A stretch of DNA of 64,000 nt from Brachionus manjavacas (taxonomy: Eukaryota; Rotifera; Eurotatoria; Ploima; Brachionidae). Numbering within the stretch: the first letter of the stretch is position 1; each line of letters starts with the position of its first letter. The stretch lies in the NCBI GenBank assembly GCA_019054805.1, contig JAHQIY010000007.1, positions 3,167,501 through 3,231,500 of the forward strand, in the 5' to 3' direction. The notes beneath the pieces were generated by a model, which did no database searches, was not told the DNA's origin, and saw nothing but the letters and a program-made list of their open reading frames with translations. Of this stretch, positions 12,771 through 24,316 are shown piece by piece. Both the position numbers and the translations under genes were made by a program.

Positions 12771-14114
12771 TTAAATCGCTTGCAATAAGATTGATCGAAC
12801 CTGTAAACAAAAATTTATTTTAAAAATTACATTTGCCAAGTAAAAATCAAATATTTACTTCTGCGATATGTAATTCTGTCAAAATTACCAAAATTATTAG
12901 CACAATCCATCCTACTATTTGAGATTTTACAACAAACTCCTTAAAATTGTTTAATTTTATTTTAATTTTTTCCTAAAATAAAATTACCCATGTTTTGTCG
13001 AGAAATATGGCTGTTAAAATCATATCTTGTAGACTAAGTGCACACATTATTCGCCACATTATCATTATTAATATTGTAAAAGTCGAGCTGAGTATTTTCA
13101 CTTGAAGTCTCTTGAAAAAAAAATCAAATAGATATTATTAAAATTTTTATTTTATAAAAAAAAAATTGATAAAATTAAAATTACTTGATGAAGTTCGCTA
13201 ACAGCCGGCGAATCAAGCAAGTCTTGATAAACACGTACACTCTTGTCCCAAAAAAAAGCACTTACAGCGATTCTGATTCCGAGAAGAGCCACAGAAGTCA
13301 AAATTGTTATCTTGGTGGCATGAATTCCTTCCTTTGGCACTTTATTCCTCAAATTAGAGTTAATTGTTGAATTATTATACAAATCATCTGACGAAGTGCT
13401 TCTTGTCAGGGCAGACTTTTCAATGTTCGAACCGCTTTCGACTAAATCATCAGCTAGCCTAAAACAACGAGTCAGGCTTTTTTTTGGAGGCCTATTTTTA
13501 AGCAAGTGCAAAGCTATTGAGCCAACAAGACAAATGCCTCCAAAAACATCACTAAAGGCGTCTACATAGTATCCAAGCGAGCCATAATGGGACGTGTAGG
13601 CTGTTTTATTAGCATGTGCTCGGAATATGACCCCATCAAAACTGTCTAAAAAATTTCTAAATTGAAATATGCCAACACCAATTTGTCTCCAAAACAACGA
13701 ATCGTGCATCAAAAATTTGATAGTGACCAAGCTCAGAATACAGTGGGTTATGCTTATAAAATTAGCGCTGATAAACGGAAATAAATAGCTAAAGCCTAGT
13801 CTGTGTTCGACAAATTCGGCAAGTGGTGAACGAATATAGTGGGTTGCTTCAGCCATCATTATTTTTTTGACAGGCAATGGCCAAAATAAAGAATACTTTT
13901 TAGGTTTTGTTTCTTCTAGGCTTAATTTAGACGAGTTCTTTGTTGATTTTATGGTTGAGAAGGGACCGCGGTTTTTGACGGAATGAAACAATTTTATGTC
14001 CATTGCAATAAAATAAACAGATAAAACGATAGCTAGTGACAATATTACTTTGCTGGACAGTAAGTAGCATGTCGGTAGGCGTCTCTTCAAATTGAATGTT
14101 TTAATTTTTAGCAT
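12771..14114 (-). CDS. CPES: ceramide phosphoethanolamine synthase-like CDP-alcohol phosphotransferase
   Basis: Four exons: 14114-13185, 13110-12988, 12939-12859 and 12800-12771, all in phase 0, giving 387 residues and a TAA stop. Each intron is GT-AG and 48-74 nt long. An N-terminal membrane segment (about residues 21-40) precedes a CDP-alcohol phosphotransferase signature: D157-x2-D160-G161-x2-F-R165, then G181-x3-D185-x3-D189. Several hydrophobic segments follow, including exons 2 and 3. The wide R-to-G gap and the single N-terminal membrane segment fit the invertebrate Golgi enzyme that transfers phosphoethanolamine from CDP-ethanolamine to ceramide. The superfamily is certain; the CPES assignment is inference from layout. 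A Ser/Asp-rich insert at about 221-260 is unusual. Confidence 0.8.
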
Positions 14115-16846
14115 TATAAGATTTTATTTTGAACCAAATGAGAAAACAACATTAATAAAATAACAAGTTTTTTTTTTCAAAGAAATCTAAAATTTAAATT
14201 TTCAGTTTTAGTCTGATTTGAAAAAAAGTGTATTCTCTTAGTATACGAACAAAATTAAAGTGGCATATTTTATCAAATTTCTTTAAACATAAATGAAAAT
14301 AATGATAAAAAATTATTTTTCTGGTTTTTAAATTTTCTCAATTTATTAACAAATCTGACTTGTTTTTTTATTATCTATCTAAAAAATATGACTAGTACAA
14401 CAACTTAGATTAATTTTTTTATCATGTTATTTTTATTAATACCAACAGTTTTTATTAATTTTTTATTTCTTTAAAATAGAAAAAAAAACATAGCTATATG
14501 GCTTGATTCTAAGATTTTTGAAATAAGCTTGAATTTTTGTTAATTCTTTTTAAAACGTAAAAAAATTATTAAAAAATTCGAAGATAAAAGTAAAGATTTT
14601 GTATTATCTAATTCTTATTATAAATTCTTTAGAAAGACCTTTAATATATAATCCTTTGCTAGAATGTAATTATTTAGTTAAATACTTTGCATCAATTTTG
14701 AAATTATGAAAAAAAAAATTAAATTAATTTTGGTGCGAATCATTAACAAATATAATATTAAACTTATTTAATATCGATCAAAACAATTCGTTTTAGTCAT
14801 CAAAATAAAAATAAAATATTACACTCTCCATTTAAATATTACACTATTACACACTCGCAAAATTGTTCAAACAAATAGGCCTAGCTTATGTTTAATTTTT
14901 TTAAGCACAAATGATTTTATTTAACATTTTCAAAAAATGTAACTCGATAATGTTTATTTTTTTTCTATCAATTTGGAATTTATTATGTTATCTAAATTAT
15001 TTTATCATTATTTATAACATTTTGCTAGTCGTAAAAATAGACTTAATCAATGATAATTCTCTCTATCTTTAACAACGATTAGAGTAAAATTTTTCCAATA
15101 ATATTTAGCTGATAAAAAAAGAATTTAAACAAGAGCATGAAGCCTTTAGATTAAATTTTTATAACCAAAAAAATTAAAAAATATTTTTTTAATTATTTAA
15201 TTTCAAAGCATCTGGATTAAGGCTAATGTTTTGTTTCAAACTATTATGAAATTCTCAATGATATCTAGATACCACTACTAGATACTCACTTTTGAAAATA
15301 AACGCAAAGGTTAGACTAGCATCTTTTTTTAATATCTAGATTGAAATCAGTAAAAAATTTTATAATTAGCAATTTCATAAAATTTATCCCAATCATAATT
15401 CAAAAATCAATTTTTTTTTCTTAGTTTAGCTTAAAATTTTTGTTTTATTAATTGTTTAAAGCTTTCATAATTTCATACAAACTAAACACTTCGAAAAAAG
15501 AAAAAACAAAAATCTTAACTAATCTCTTATAATTGAAAAAAATATTAAGTCGTTTGCTAATTATTAAGGTTTTTTTTCCAATAAGCCCATACCAAGTATA
15601 TATTTTTTACCTAAAAACTTCCAGAATATTTAAGACTACTCTGCTTCTAGCTTTCCACAAAAATTGGTTTTCTAAAGACTCAAAAATTATCTAAATTGTA
15701 AAATAAAATTTTTGGTGAATCGGTTTAATGTATTCAATGGTACATAGTAATTAATATAAGTATAAAAAAAACTTTATGCAAATCTTTGATTTTAGAAATC
15801 CAATGAGTTTGAGATGAAAAAGATCCTTTATAAATCCATAATTAAATTATGACTTTGAATGACGCTTATTTAATTGTTTTAATGGAAAAAAAACATTTGG
15901 TTTTCTTAAAAAATATTATTTGACGAATATTTGATATAAAAAATAGACTCTAATTGCATTTTAGATCAAAGACGAGAGAAAAATCGAATTAAAGATTCGT
16001 GATGAGGCAAATCGCTTTTCCAGTTCAACTAGAATGATGGAATTAGAACCAAAGTAGAGATACGGATTGAAATTAGCTTATATAATAAAAAAATTATAAA
16101 CAAGATGTGTTTGCTAAAAATATTTTTAAGATTATGTTTTATCTAAAAAACTTTAAAAACAAATAATTGAAATAAAAACGAAGAGCAAAAACATAAAGCT
16201 AATCATTGCAAATTAATTATGCACAAAAAGAAAATTGTAATCAATAATTCTTAATTTGAATTTTTTAAATTCAGTAATTAAGTTTTATCAGAGCTAAATT
16301 GATTTGAAGAAGCTTCTTTTTTAACGATTTGCCTTGACTTTTGTGGCCACTTAGACTATCAATCTTTATAAACTTAAAGGATTATGTTTAAGAAAAAGAT
16401 AATTTTTTTTTAGCCGATACACTTTTTTAAAATAATTAAATCGGTCTTTTTATTACTTTTAATAAAAAACAAAATCATTTCTTTATATTTTAAGCGAAAA
16501 AAAAAACTCCTAAATGAAAATACTGTAGTTCGATTTTTCAATCTAAATAAATTCTAAAAAGTCTTTATTTTATTCTTTGTATTGAAAATCTCTACCTGTC
16601 ATAGGGGGTGATAATTTTTAATTTATTTGTTTTTATTCTCTTAGACAATAAATAAATAATTAGAAAAAAAAATTGATTTTAAAAAATTAATCAGTCAAAT
16701 ATTTAAAAATTAATCATTAGTAGAGAGGAAACTATCAAAAATTGTCAGTAGTAAATTTCATGACATGAGGCTTTAATTGGGACTCAAATTCTAGCAGAAA
16801 CTGTACTCGTTAGAGAAGAAAGAACAGCTGTTGATACATTTAATTA
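14115..16846. other. gene-free A+T-rich sequence
   Basis: This includes the 5' flank of the minus-strand CPES-like gene. No other gene or defined repeat could be supported. Confidence 0.45.
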
Positions 16847-16929
16847 GGTTCGAAACCAGTTTAAAGGAAAATCGGTTCATTCTTGGAACCAGTTTGTGGA
16901 ACCGGTTCGTTTTTGAAACCGGTTTGTCG
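16847..16929. repeat. short degenerate tandem repeat with an ACCGGTTC core
   Basis: Three units begin with GGTTC at 16847, 16874 and 16904. Each carries GAAACC or GGAACC followed by AGTTTG or GGTTTG. The period is about 27-30 bp. The internal ACCGGTTC/GAAACCGGTT words are palindromic. It is unusually G+C-rich for this neighbourhood. Confidence 0.5.
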
Positions 16930-17026
16930 AAGTTTTAGAATTAATACTATCTACGACATTTTGAATACAAAATTTTATTTTTTCTTCAAACAAAAAAAAT
17001 TCTAAGACATTCTCTTTCCTTTGAAA

Positions 17027-17049
17027 TAGTAGTAGTAGTAGTAGTAGTA
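17027..17049. repeat. (TAG)n microsatellite
   Basis: About 7.7 perfect TAG units. The same trinucleotide ends the minus-strand LINEs near 35.4 and 55.2 kb, so this could be the surviving 3' tail of a lost LINE copy. Confidence 0.8.
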
Positions 17050-18486
17050 AATAAAGTTGTGACAAAGAGGTATCTGTGTGGATGTAGGTTATAAGGCTAC
17101 ATCATATCAGCTCTTATCTTTAATTAAATAATTTTTCTCATGTTCTTAATATTAGAAGAAAATTTAGTTGAACTGTTACGTTCAAAGTTTTGAAAGGAAA
17201 ATATTGAATCACAAAAAAATTTCTAAGAACCACGGAGATAGCTCCTGTCATTGTAATTTTTAAGCTTTTTTTTTTTTTTATTTGTTTCAAAGACTTGGTC
17301 GTTTTCTTTTTCTCATAGAAAATTTTCTGTTTCTTATTTTTTAAAATTTTTTCAACTAATTTAAAATTAGGTCTTAGAAAAAGAAGTATAAAAAAAGTAA
17401 ACTAGAATTCCTACCATTTTCCATAGTAACATCCTTTTGAAAAAGCTTATAAAACTTTATAAAAATAAAGGAAGGCTGATTTTCAAAAACAAAAAAAGTG
17501 GTTTCTTTCGTTTTAATATTCATAATTTTTATATTTAAAATTTACCTTATTGTTTATTCTATTGCCTTTTTTCTAGTAAATAATTTTCGAGCAGAAAAAT
17601 ATTTTTTTTATTTATACAACGCTATATACTTTTAATTTTTAGCGTCAAAATTAAAAACTCTTTATTGTTTCTTTTCCAATAATTTATTTGAAAAAGAAAA
17701 AATCTTAGATTAACAAAAAAATTCAATCTTCTACTTTAAAATGTTGTATTAGGGTAAAAAAAAAACTTATCTTACCATTTTTTTTTAAACATGAATTTTA
17801 TTACTTTTTACACAGTTAATTAACCTAAGAAAATTTAAAATTTAAAAAAAAATTCAAATTTAAATTTTAAATCCACCACAATAATCTTTAAATTTACCTT
17901 CCTTAACTAAATAATTTAAAAACCATAATTATAAAATTATTTAAAAAAATTCCTTTTCTTCGGATTGTAATTATTTTGAGTTTTGCTATTTAAAATAATA
18001 AATTTAAATTAATTAAATTCATTAATGCTCCTAATGAATTATGAAAAAGAAATTATTTATATATTATTTAATGTTTTAATCCTTTTATTTTAAAAAGGAA
18101 CTAATTTAATAAAATTTAAATAATTAAAAACAAATAAAAATATTGTTAAGCTAAAAAAATTTTCTACCTTAGCTAATTTAAAAAAAAATTCAATTAAAGC
18201 TATTAATGGTTTGGATGATTTTTTATGTAAGCTTAAATAATAGATTTCTTATAAGTTCCTTAACTAAAACAGAGTAAAGTTGTAAGATTGATAATTAAAT
18301 CATTGATGATTTTTTTATAAAACAAATCAATTTTTAAAATTTTAAAATCCAAAGTCAACTGACTCAGATTTTAAAACTCGATAACAAATTTATATTTCTT
18401 AATTAAAGTTTAAAGTTAGAAAAATTTTCAATACTGTTTTTTAATAAAGACTAAACTCATTCTATTTCACTAAAAAGCTTTATTTC
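17050..18486. other. gene-free A+T-rich sequence
   Basis: Homopolymer-rich sequence. I see no gene and no defined repeat. Confidence 0.45.
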
Positions 18487-18640
18487 AAATATGAAGATGC
18501 TTTCAATATTCACTTAAAATTATTTTTTATTTGAAACTGATCAAAAAATTTGAAACATTGAATTGAAACTTTTTATGGCATTTCAACATACATTTTGTAG
18601 ATACATTTTGTAATTCAAGCACAAAAAATTTAACCATTTC
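18487..18640 (+). mobile_element. solo arm of the foldback family at 52.2-53.2 kb
   Basis: This matches the right arm at about 53000-53154 in the same orientation. Shared words include TTTCAAATATGAA, then TGAAAC, TTTCAACAT, and ACATTTTGTAATTCAA near the end. It is more diverged than the two arms at 52-53 kb are from each other and has no partner arm nearby. Confidence 0.55.
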
Positions 18641-20427
18641 TCTTGGAAACGATGTGAAAATGCAGAAAAATTATTAATAGAATTACATGTTTAGTCCTTA
18701 AACAACTTGAATGACTTTATTCTGTTATTATTGCTGTCTTTTTCGATTTTTCTGTGAATAAATATATCTCTTAAAAAAGCTAATTAAAATTCTTGAAGGA
18801 ATTAAATTTTTTATTGAAAATTTACCGATTTTTTTGAATTTTTGAATTTTTTTGAAGTTTTTGCCAGAGATATTTAAAATAAATAAAAAACTTAACTATT
18901 TGATAAAAAAAAATTTGGTTGATTTAAAAAAAAGATTATTAAGACTTTTCATTTTTATGAAAATTTTTTAAACTACGCAATTTTTAATCAAAAAACGAAA
19001 TGTGTAATTTTTATACTAACAAAAAATTATGATATTTAATTATTTTGGAAAATAAAATTTCTTTCCCATTGGAATAAAATCGATTTAACATTTATCATTT
19101 AATTTTATAATTTCAATTAATTTTTTTTCTTTTAAATGATATCTAATAGAACTTGTTATTTTTTATTCTCAAAATTCATAGAATTTTCCTTTTGAAAAGT
19201 TAAATCATTGAATTATTTCAACATCTACATAATAATCAGTCTTTAATTATCAAATTAAGAAACGCTTAAGCTAATTCAACATGAAGTACCTTTAGCTTCT
19301 AATTCGCTAATATAAAAAATACATGTTTTTTTACCTTCTTGTAAAGAAAGGTAGTGTCATAATTTATTAAATATTACTTAACCGGTGTTTTAAAATTGTT
19401 CAAAAAAAAACGAATTTTTTTGCTTATATAATGAAACTAGCTCTAATGATTACTAAGCTCTTTTATAGAAAGAACAACCCTTTTTCAAAAAGAATTTATA
19501 GCTAAGAACGATTTTAAATTTTATTAAACGAAAATAATAAACAATATTTGATTAACTTATTTTATTCCAAAACATTTTAAATAGTCGTTTTCAAAGGACA
19601 CTTAAATCATCGCTAAAGTTCTATGACCCAATTTTAAGTTAATTTAAAATATTTAGAAAAGATACAATAGTTTTATTTTCTAATCCTTCATTCTGATAAT
19701 TTTAGAAACGAAATTAGATTAATATTCCAAATATTTTTTTTAGGAATAATGGAACAATCGCTTCGATAGTTGACCGAAACTATCTTTAGAAACTATTCTA
19801 TACCTTTTTTACTCCAAATTTTGAGTTTTGATTACACAACGACTTTGTAGAAATATTTCTTTTTTTGTTTTAAAATCAACACAAATACTCAAATGAGATA
19901 AATTTTTCTCCTCACGTTTTTGTATTAAATGTCCAAAACTCGCTCAAATCTCACCAAACCTAAGATAGGATACCTTTTGAATACTAAGACAAACAAAAAT
20001 GATTTATAATTTAATGCTGAATCAGATTACCTTATTGATTTTTGAAAATAATCTGACGTTGATTTCAGACAATTTAATTATCAAGTTGCAACCACCCTTT
20101 TCTTAAACATTCCAATTTGAATTTAAAATTTTTAAAATCAACTATTTAAGAGAAAAAAATTTGAAAAAAAAATTTAATTCTTTAATCTAAATCTAATAAA
20201 ATATTGACTTTGAAAATTATATTTATATCATTTGAGTAATAGGATTATATACCAAGAGCTAGAATTTTCATAAAAAAATTCAGAATTTTTAATTTTTTGG
20301 AAGATAAAAATAGTGGAAAAATCTTAGTAAAGACTAAAAATGTGCACTTTCAGAAATTTTTAGATAAAAATATATTTATTAAATTTTTTTTTGAATAATT
20401 TAGTCGTTTTCATAACAAAATTTTGAC
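18641..20427. other. gene-free A+T-rich sequence upstream of PSTK
   Basis: No supported feature. The end of the stretch holds a possible 3' splice site (AATTTAG ending at 20403) about 25 bp before the PSTK start. Confidence 0.45.
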
Positions 20428-21513
20428 ATGGATATGGCTCGTTTCAACTCTAGTTTTGTTCTAGTATCTGGACCACCTGGAATAGGAAAAACAACTTTTT
20501 GCCAAGCCCTCAAAGCTTATTTTGTCAAAAATGCTGAAAAATGTGTATCGCATTCTGTTTATATAGGTTCAATTTTAATTAGTTATGATGAAGTTATTGA
20601 CAAAACTATTGAATTAGAGCTGATTAACCAAAATCTAGGCAATTGGAAAAAAAGTCGGAATCTTATTCAAATCCTAACCACGCATTTGGCAAATTATTTG
20701 AATCAAGCGTGCTCAAAAAATCAATTGAGCTTTGCTGAATTTTTAGCAAATCAAGATTTTTTAAATGAAAATGAAAACCTAAATGAAAAAATAATTAAAA
20801 ATTTTATTAAAACTATTGAGAAACAATTAAGCGAATGCATGCCCAAAAATCGACAAAATGAGAATTTTTTCATATTTTTTATTCTAGACGACATATTCTA
20901 CTATGAAAATATGAGACACATATTCTTCAAAACAGCGCTTGAAAGCAATTTTTCATCATACTATTGTCTAAGTTTCAAAGCGAAAAGCATTGATTTCCTT
21001 CTTTTTCGGAACAATGACAGGGATCCTAACGCTAAATTGTCTGAATTAATAATAAGAAATATTTTTGACAAGTTCGAGTATCCGAATCAAGTCGATTGGG
21101 AGAAAAAATTTTCAAAATGTGAGCTCGTTGACAAAAATTTAGATTTCGATGAAACCCTGTTTGAACAACTGATAAAAAATTTGTTTCAAAATCATGAATC
21201 ATTTTTGGCAATGAAGAAAGAAAAAATTTTTGAGAAACAGATTGAGGACATAAAAAGGCAAAATGGAGAGACTTCGTGCCGAAATTTAGTTCATCAATGT
21301 GACCTTATTTTAAGAAGATTAGTCAAAGAAAAAATTGTTAGTGCCAAAAAATCTGAATTAAATTTAATCTCTCAAAAAGTGAATGCACAAAAGACCCAAA
21401 TATTAGAAATGATAAAAAATCCAGAATCTGAGATACATGAAAAAATTTTCAAAATGAATGATTTGTGTCAAATTGAGACCGAATTAAAAAAAATATTTAC
21501 ACACCAAATTTAA
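20428..21513 (+). CDS. PSTK: L-seryl-tRNA(Sec) kinase (phosphoseryl-tRNA kinase)
   Basis: Intronless frame of 361 residues. PSTK phosphorylates Ser-tRNA(Sec) with ATP, giving the substrate that SepSecS converts to selenocysteinyl-tRNA in eukaryotes and archaea. The P-loop is at residues 14-23 (SGPPGIGKTT). The family hallmark LDDIFYYENMR at 153-163 matches the LDDNFYYxSMR block of animal PSTK. The nearby R194-x3-R198 pair (RNNDR) resembles the conserved RxxxR motif. The C-terminal third is Lys/Glu-rich and probably helical. The start gives the usual short N-terminus before the P-loop; a possible acceptor lies at 20403. The related KTI12 family is less likely because of the FYY block. The gene is isolated, with no same-strand neighbour for several kb. 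Confidence 0.9.
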   Translation: MDMARFNSSFVLVSGPPGIGKTTFCQALKAYFVKNAEKCVSHSVYIGSILISYDEVIDKTIELELINQNLGNWKKSRNLIQILTTHLANYLNQACSKNQLSFAEFLANQDFLNENENLNEKIIKNFIKTIEKQLSECMPKNRQNENFFIFFILDDIFYYENMRHIFFKTALESNFSSYYCLSFKAKSIDFLLFRNNDRDPNAKLSELIIRNIFDKFEYPNQVDWEKKFSKCELVDKNLDFDETLFEQLIKNLFQNHESFLAMKKEKIFEKQIEDIKRQNGETSCRNLVHQCDLILRRLVKEKIVSAKKSELNLISQKVNAQKTQILEMIKNPESEIHEKIFKMNDLCQIETELKKIFTHQI

Positions 21514-21738
21514 TTTCATTTTAATAATTTATCACTTTTTTTTATAAGAATTCAGACGCTTTGCTTTAAAATTAGAAATCCGGACTTAAAGTGTGATTAT
21601 TTTTTATTTAGTAGTTTGTTTGTTTGATTCTAAAAATCTACTTTAATTTAAATTTGATTTTAAAAATATCTGAAGGATAAAAGGCAAATTTTAGTTTATT
21701 TTTTATTTTGACAAAGCATAAAAAATTCAGATTGTGAT

Positions 21739-21744
21739 AATAAA
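21739..21744 (+). terminator. poly(A) signal AATAAA of PSTK
   Basis: First AATAAA after the PSTK stop, 226 bp downstream. Suggestive only. Confidence 0.35.
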
Positions 21745-21912
21745 GCTTGTTCTAAATTAGTATGCTTTTTTTCTATTAATTTATTAAAATTCACAAACTA
21801 AAAACTCTACTAACCAAATAAAAATTTTTTCAACGCAAATTCTGAAAAACACATTTATCGACATTTTAATTACCACCTTGAGTTTTGTTTCATTGGAGAT
21901 TTGCTAAAGTGT

Positions 21913-22063
21913 CATTTTCCATTCCTAAAAGAGAAACGGAATGGAGACGCATTCCTAAAAAAAGCATTCCAATTCCATTCCATAATCATTTCATCCATCC
22001 CATTCCCTTCCAACCATTCTATCTATTCTATTATTCGAATTCAGTCTGTTCTATTCCTTTCGA
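21913..22063. repeat. imperfect ATTCC/ATTCCATTCC simple repeat
   Basis: CATTCC, ATTCCATTCC and CCATTCTAT words recur about 15 times across 150 bp, mostly as ATTCC pentamers with interruptions. The pentamer is the same as the human satellite II/III motif, which is probably a coincidence of composition. A 78-codon Pro/Phe/Ile-rich frame through it is a by-product of the repeat. Confidence 0.7.
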
Positions 22064-22337
22064 TTTCAATCAAGGAATGAAATTGATTCGCATTTTTGGA
22101 GAAACATATCCTAAAATTTAAGTGAAAAGATGAAAATTTGATTCTTAATAGCTTTGAAATTTTTTTATCATATAGATAAATCTTAATAACTGACAATTTT
22201 CGGTTGAGAAAATTTTTTTTCTTAGAATTTTCACTTAAAAGAAAAGAAAAGACCACCCACGCACTCAACACCCGTTAACCATGAGAAAAACTATTTTAAT
22301 TTAAGGATACATCATACTCAAAAAAATTCAAAAATAA

Positions 22338-22930
22338 TTAAAGTAAATTGTAATAAAAAATTAAAATTAAAATAAGTCGATTTGATACTGTTAGTAGTTT
22401 AAGTTTATTGAAAACTTCTTGGTGCAAAATATTGGAGGGTGTATCATATTCATAGACAGAGTCATGCCAGACCCTGTCAAAAGCTCTGTCAAAAAACAAA
22501 GCGTTGAATTTTTTCTTGCTATTAAAAGATTCAAAAATTTTTTGGATGAGAAAAAAAATCAAAAAATTTTTGACATTTTAATTACCACCTTAGAATTTAA
22601 CAATGTCATTATTGGCGACTATTTTTGAATCAGTAAAGACTTATTCTCTAAAAAACTATTCAATCAAAAATAGATTGTGCGTTAAAGCACTTTTCCAATA
22701 CAGCTTGGAAAACTGATTAGTCGGTAATTAGAAGGATCTTGTAATTCCAATACTTTTCCAGGTATCATAGTTATATTTGCATTTTTCCAAGTTCTCTGAA
22801 TCGTGCCATATTGAAGACTAAGATTAAAGAATAATTCATTTAAATAATTTTCAGGTATATTTTTTAATATAAAATTATGAATATCATCTGGTCCTGATGC
22901 TGCATTATCCCTCAGTTTTAGAATCAATTT
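22338..22930 (-). mobile_element. decayed non-LTR retrotransposon, reverse-transcriptase domain
   Basis: Reading leftward on the minus strand, 22927-22682 encodes the start of an RT domain: ASGPDDIHNFILKNIP, then RTWKNANITMIP, then PSNYRLISFPSCIGKVL. This corresponds to the P-G-PD-I, W-A-I-IPK and NYRPISL blocks of jockey/CR1-type LINEs. A second piece at 22562-22338 carries FFDRAFDRVWHD, the catalytic FDxxKAFDxVWH block. Frame breaks lie between the pieces, and the 5' half of the element is missing. Confidence 0.8.
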
Positions 22931-23261
22931 TTTTTGACCATCAATTAATGGACTGACAAAAAAAATTAAATTTTACTTACAAAAACGACTAAATCTATAT
23001 ATGATGACAAATAAATTAATTCATTGATAAATTAATAATTTTGAGGTGACAATAAAAATCAAAATCTTAAACTATCGAACTCGGAAGGAAGCTCCAGACG
23101 ATTATGACAAACTTTTTTGTCCAAATCTCATCATCAAGCTAGATTCAACTATGAGAAAACGTCACAATTTAAGTTCATTTCTTACAATTTTAGAGAATTA
23201 CATTATTAAATTGCTTAATTAGAACTAAAATAAAATAAAATCAGTGCAAAATTATTAAATA

Positions 23262-23412
23262 GTCATCTCAATAAATATATATTTGTCAGTCGTTTAGTTT
23301 TTTTGTCAAAATAATTACTTTTTTATAGTCAGCTAAAATAGATTAAATTAGTCACCACTTTTAGTTATTTTTGTCATCTTAAAAAAATTAAATTTGTCAC
23401 CCCCAAAAATTT
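23262..23412. repeat. 23-bp-period degenerate tandem repeat starting with GTCA
   Basis: GTCA occurs at 23262, 23285, 23305, 23328, 23351, 23373 and 23396, giving steps of 23, 20, 23, 23, 22 and 23 bp. Each unit ends in an A/T run, often AAATTAAATTTG. Inverted TGAC words at about 22955, 23006 and 23045 could be the opposite end of one element spanning 22950-23412. Confidence 0.5.
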
Positions 23413-24101
23413 AAGCCATATTTTTCGAGTTAATTTTTTGTATAGATCGTCTATTGATAGTTGCTTTTTATTTTTATTTTGGTTTTCGGGAATCTCCTTA
23501 AATATTAAAAAATTAGCTTTTTTAAAATCTAATTTTTAGATGATTTTTTTTGTTAATAAGTACTAATATTGTAGAAATAGCTAAATTTTATTTCAATAAT
23601 TCTTTTTTTAACTTATATAGTATGTTGCAAAAATTTAGAAATCAATTATTTTATTTATCTAAAATTGTTTATTTATTGAATTTGACGAAAAATCGAGTTA
23701 ATAAGAAAAAAGTTAAAAACATTAATTTGTGTTTTTTTTCTATAATTTGATGTACCACACTCGGCATAAAAATATAACTCCTAAATATTTATAATCAAAA
23801 ACTTCCTATAAAAATTAAAAATAAAAGTCGGTTCAAAAGTTTAGAATTTCGGATAATTCAAAAGACTAAATAATTATATCAATCTTTTCTTACACTTTTT
23901 TGATTAATTCATACTAAATATCTCTTAATTTTGAATAAATTGTGCTCCTAAACTGTTAAATTTAAATACTCTCCAACTCCGTGTCATTACTTACAATTTG
24001 TCTATTTTAATTGTCTTTTATGTTATATTTTAATTATCTTTTATATTATATTTTAATTTACTTTACCCCAAACATATTTTTTCTTTAAATTTTTATTTTT
24101 G
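23413..24101. other. gene-free A+T-rich sequence
   Basis: Nothing supported. The 66-codon frame at 23550-23750 is Asn/Lys/Phe-rich with no motif. Confidence 0.4.
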
Positions 24102-24155
24102 TATTCTGAAGGAGATTTAGCTCGGCACAGATAAAACAAACAAATAAATAATAAT
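24102..24155 (+). mobile_element. LINE 3'-end remnant, copy 1
   Basis: The segment reads TTCTGAAGGAGATTTAGCTC, then GGCACAGATAAAACAAACAA, then an ATAAATAA tail. An almost identical segment lies 120 bp downstream. The GGCACAG block followed by an (ATAA)n tail is typical of 3' ends of invertebrate non-LTR elements. That reading is from general form, not from a match to a named family. Confidence 0.5.
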
Positions 24156-24221
24156 TTAACTTTTATAACATTTTTTTATCTAATATACTTTATTTTTATT
24201 TTTATTTTTTTTATAATTTAT

Positions 24222-24275
24222 TCTGAAGGAGCTCTAGCTCGGCACAGAAAACAAACATATAAATAAATTTATCCT
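24222..24275 (+). mobile_element. LINE 3'-end remnant, copy 2
   Basis: Second copy of the segment at 24102-24155 (TTCTGAAGGAGCTCTAGCTC, GGCACAGAAAACAAACATAT, AAATAAAT). Two adjacent 3' ends in the same orientation suggest two truncated insertions or a local duplication. Confidence 0.5.
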
Positions 24276-24316
24276 TTCAAAATAACATCACCAAACAAAC
24301 TTTATTTTGCCAAAAA

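Noticed and set aside
16801-16860. Possible tRNA gene because of GGTTCGAAACC
   Set aside because: No A box or cloverleaf upstream. The word is part of a local tandem repeat with ACCGGTTC cores.
16877-17065. 62-codon Leu-rich minus-strand frame
   Set aside because: The poly-Leu run is a translation of the TAG microsatellite.
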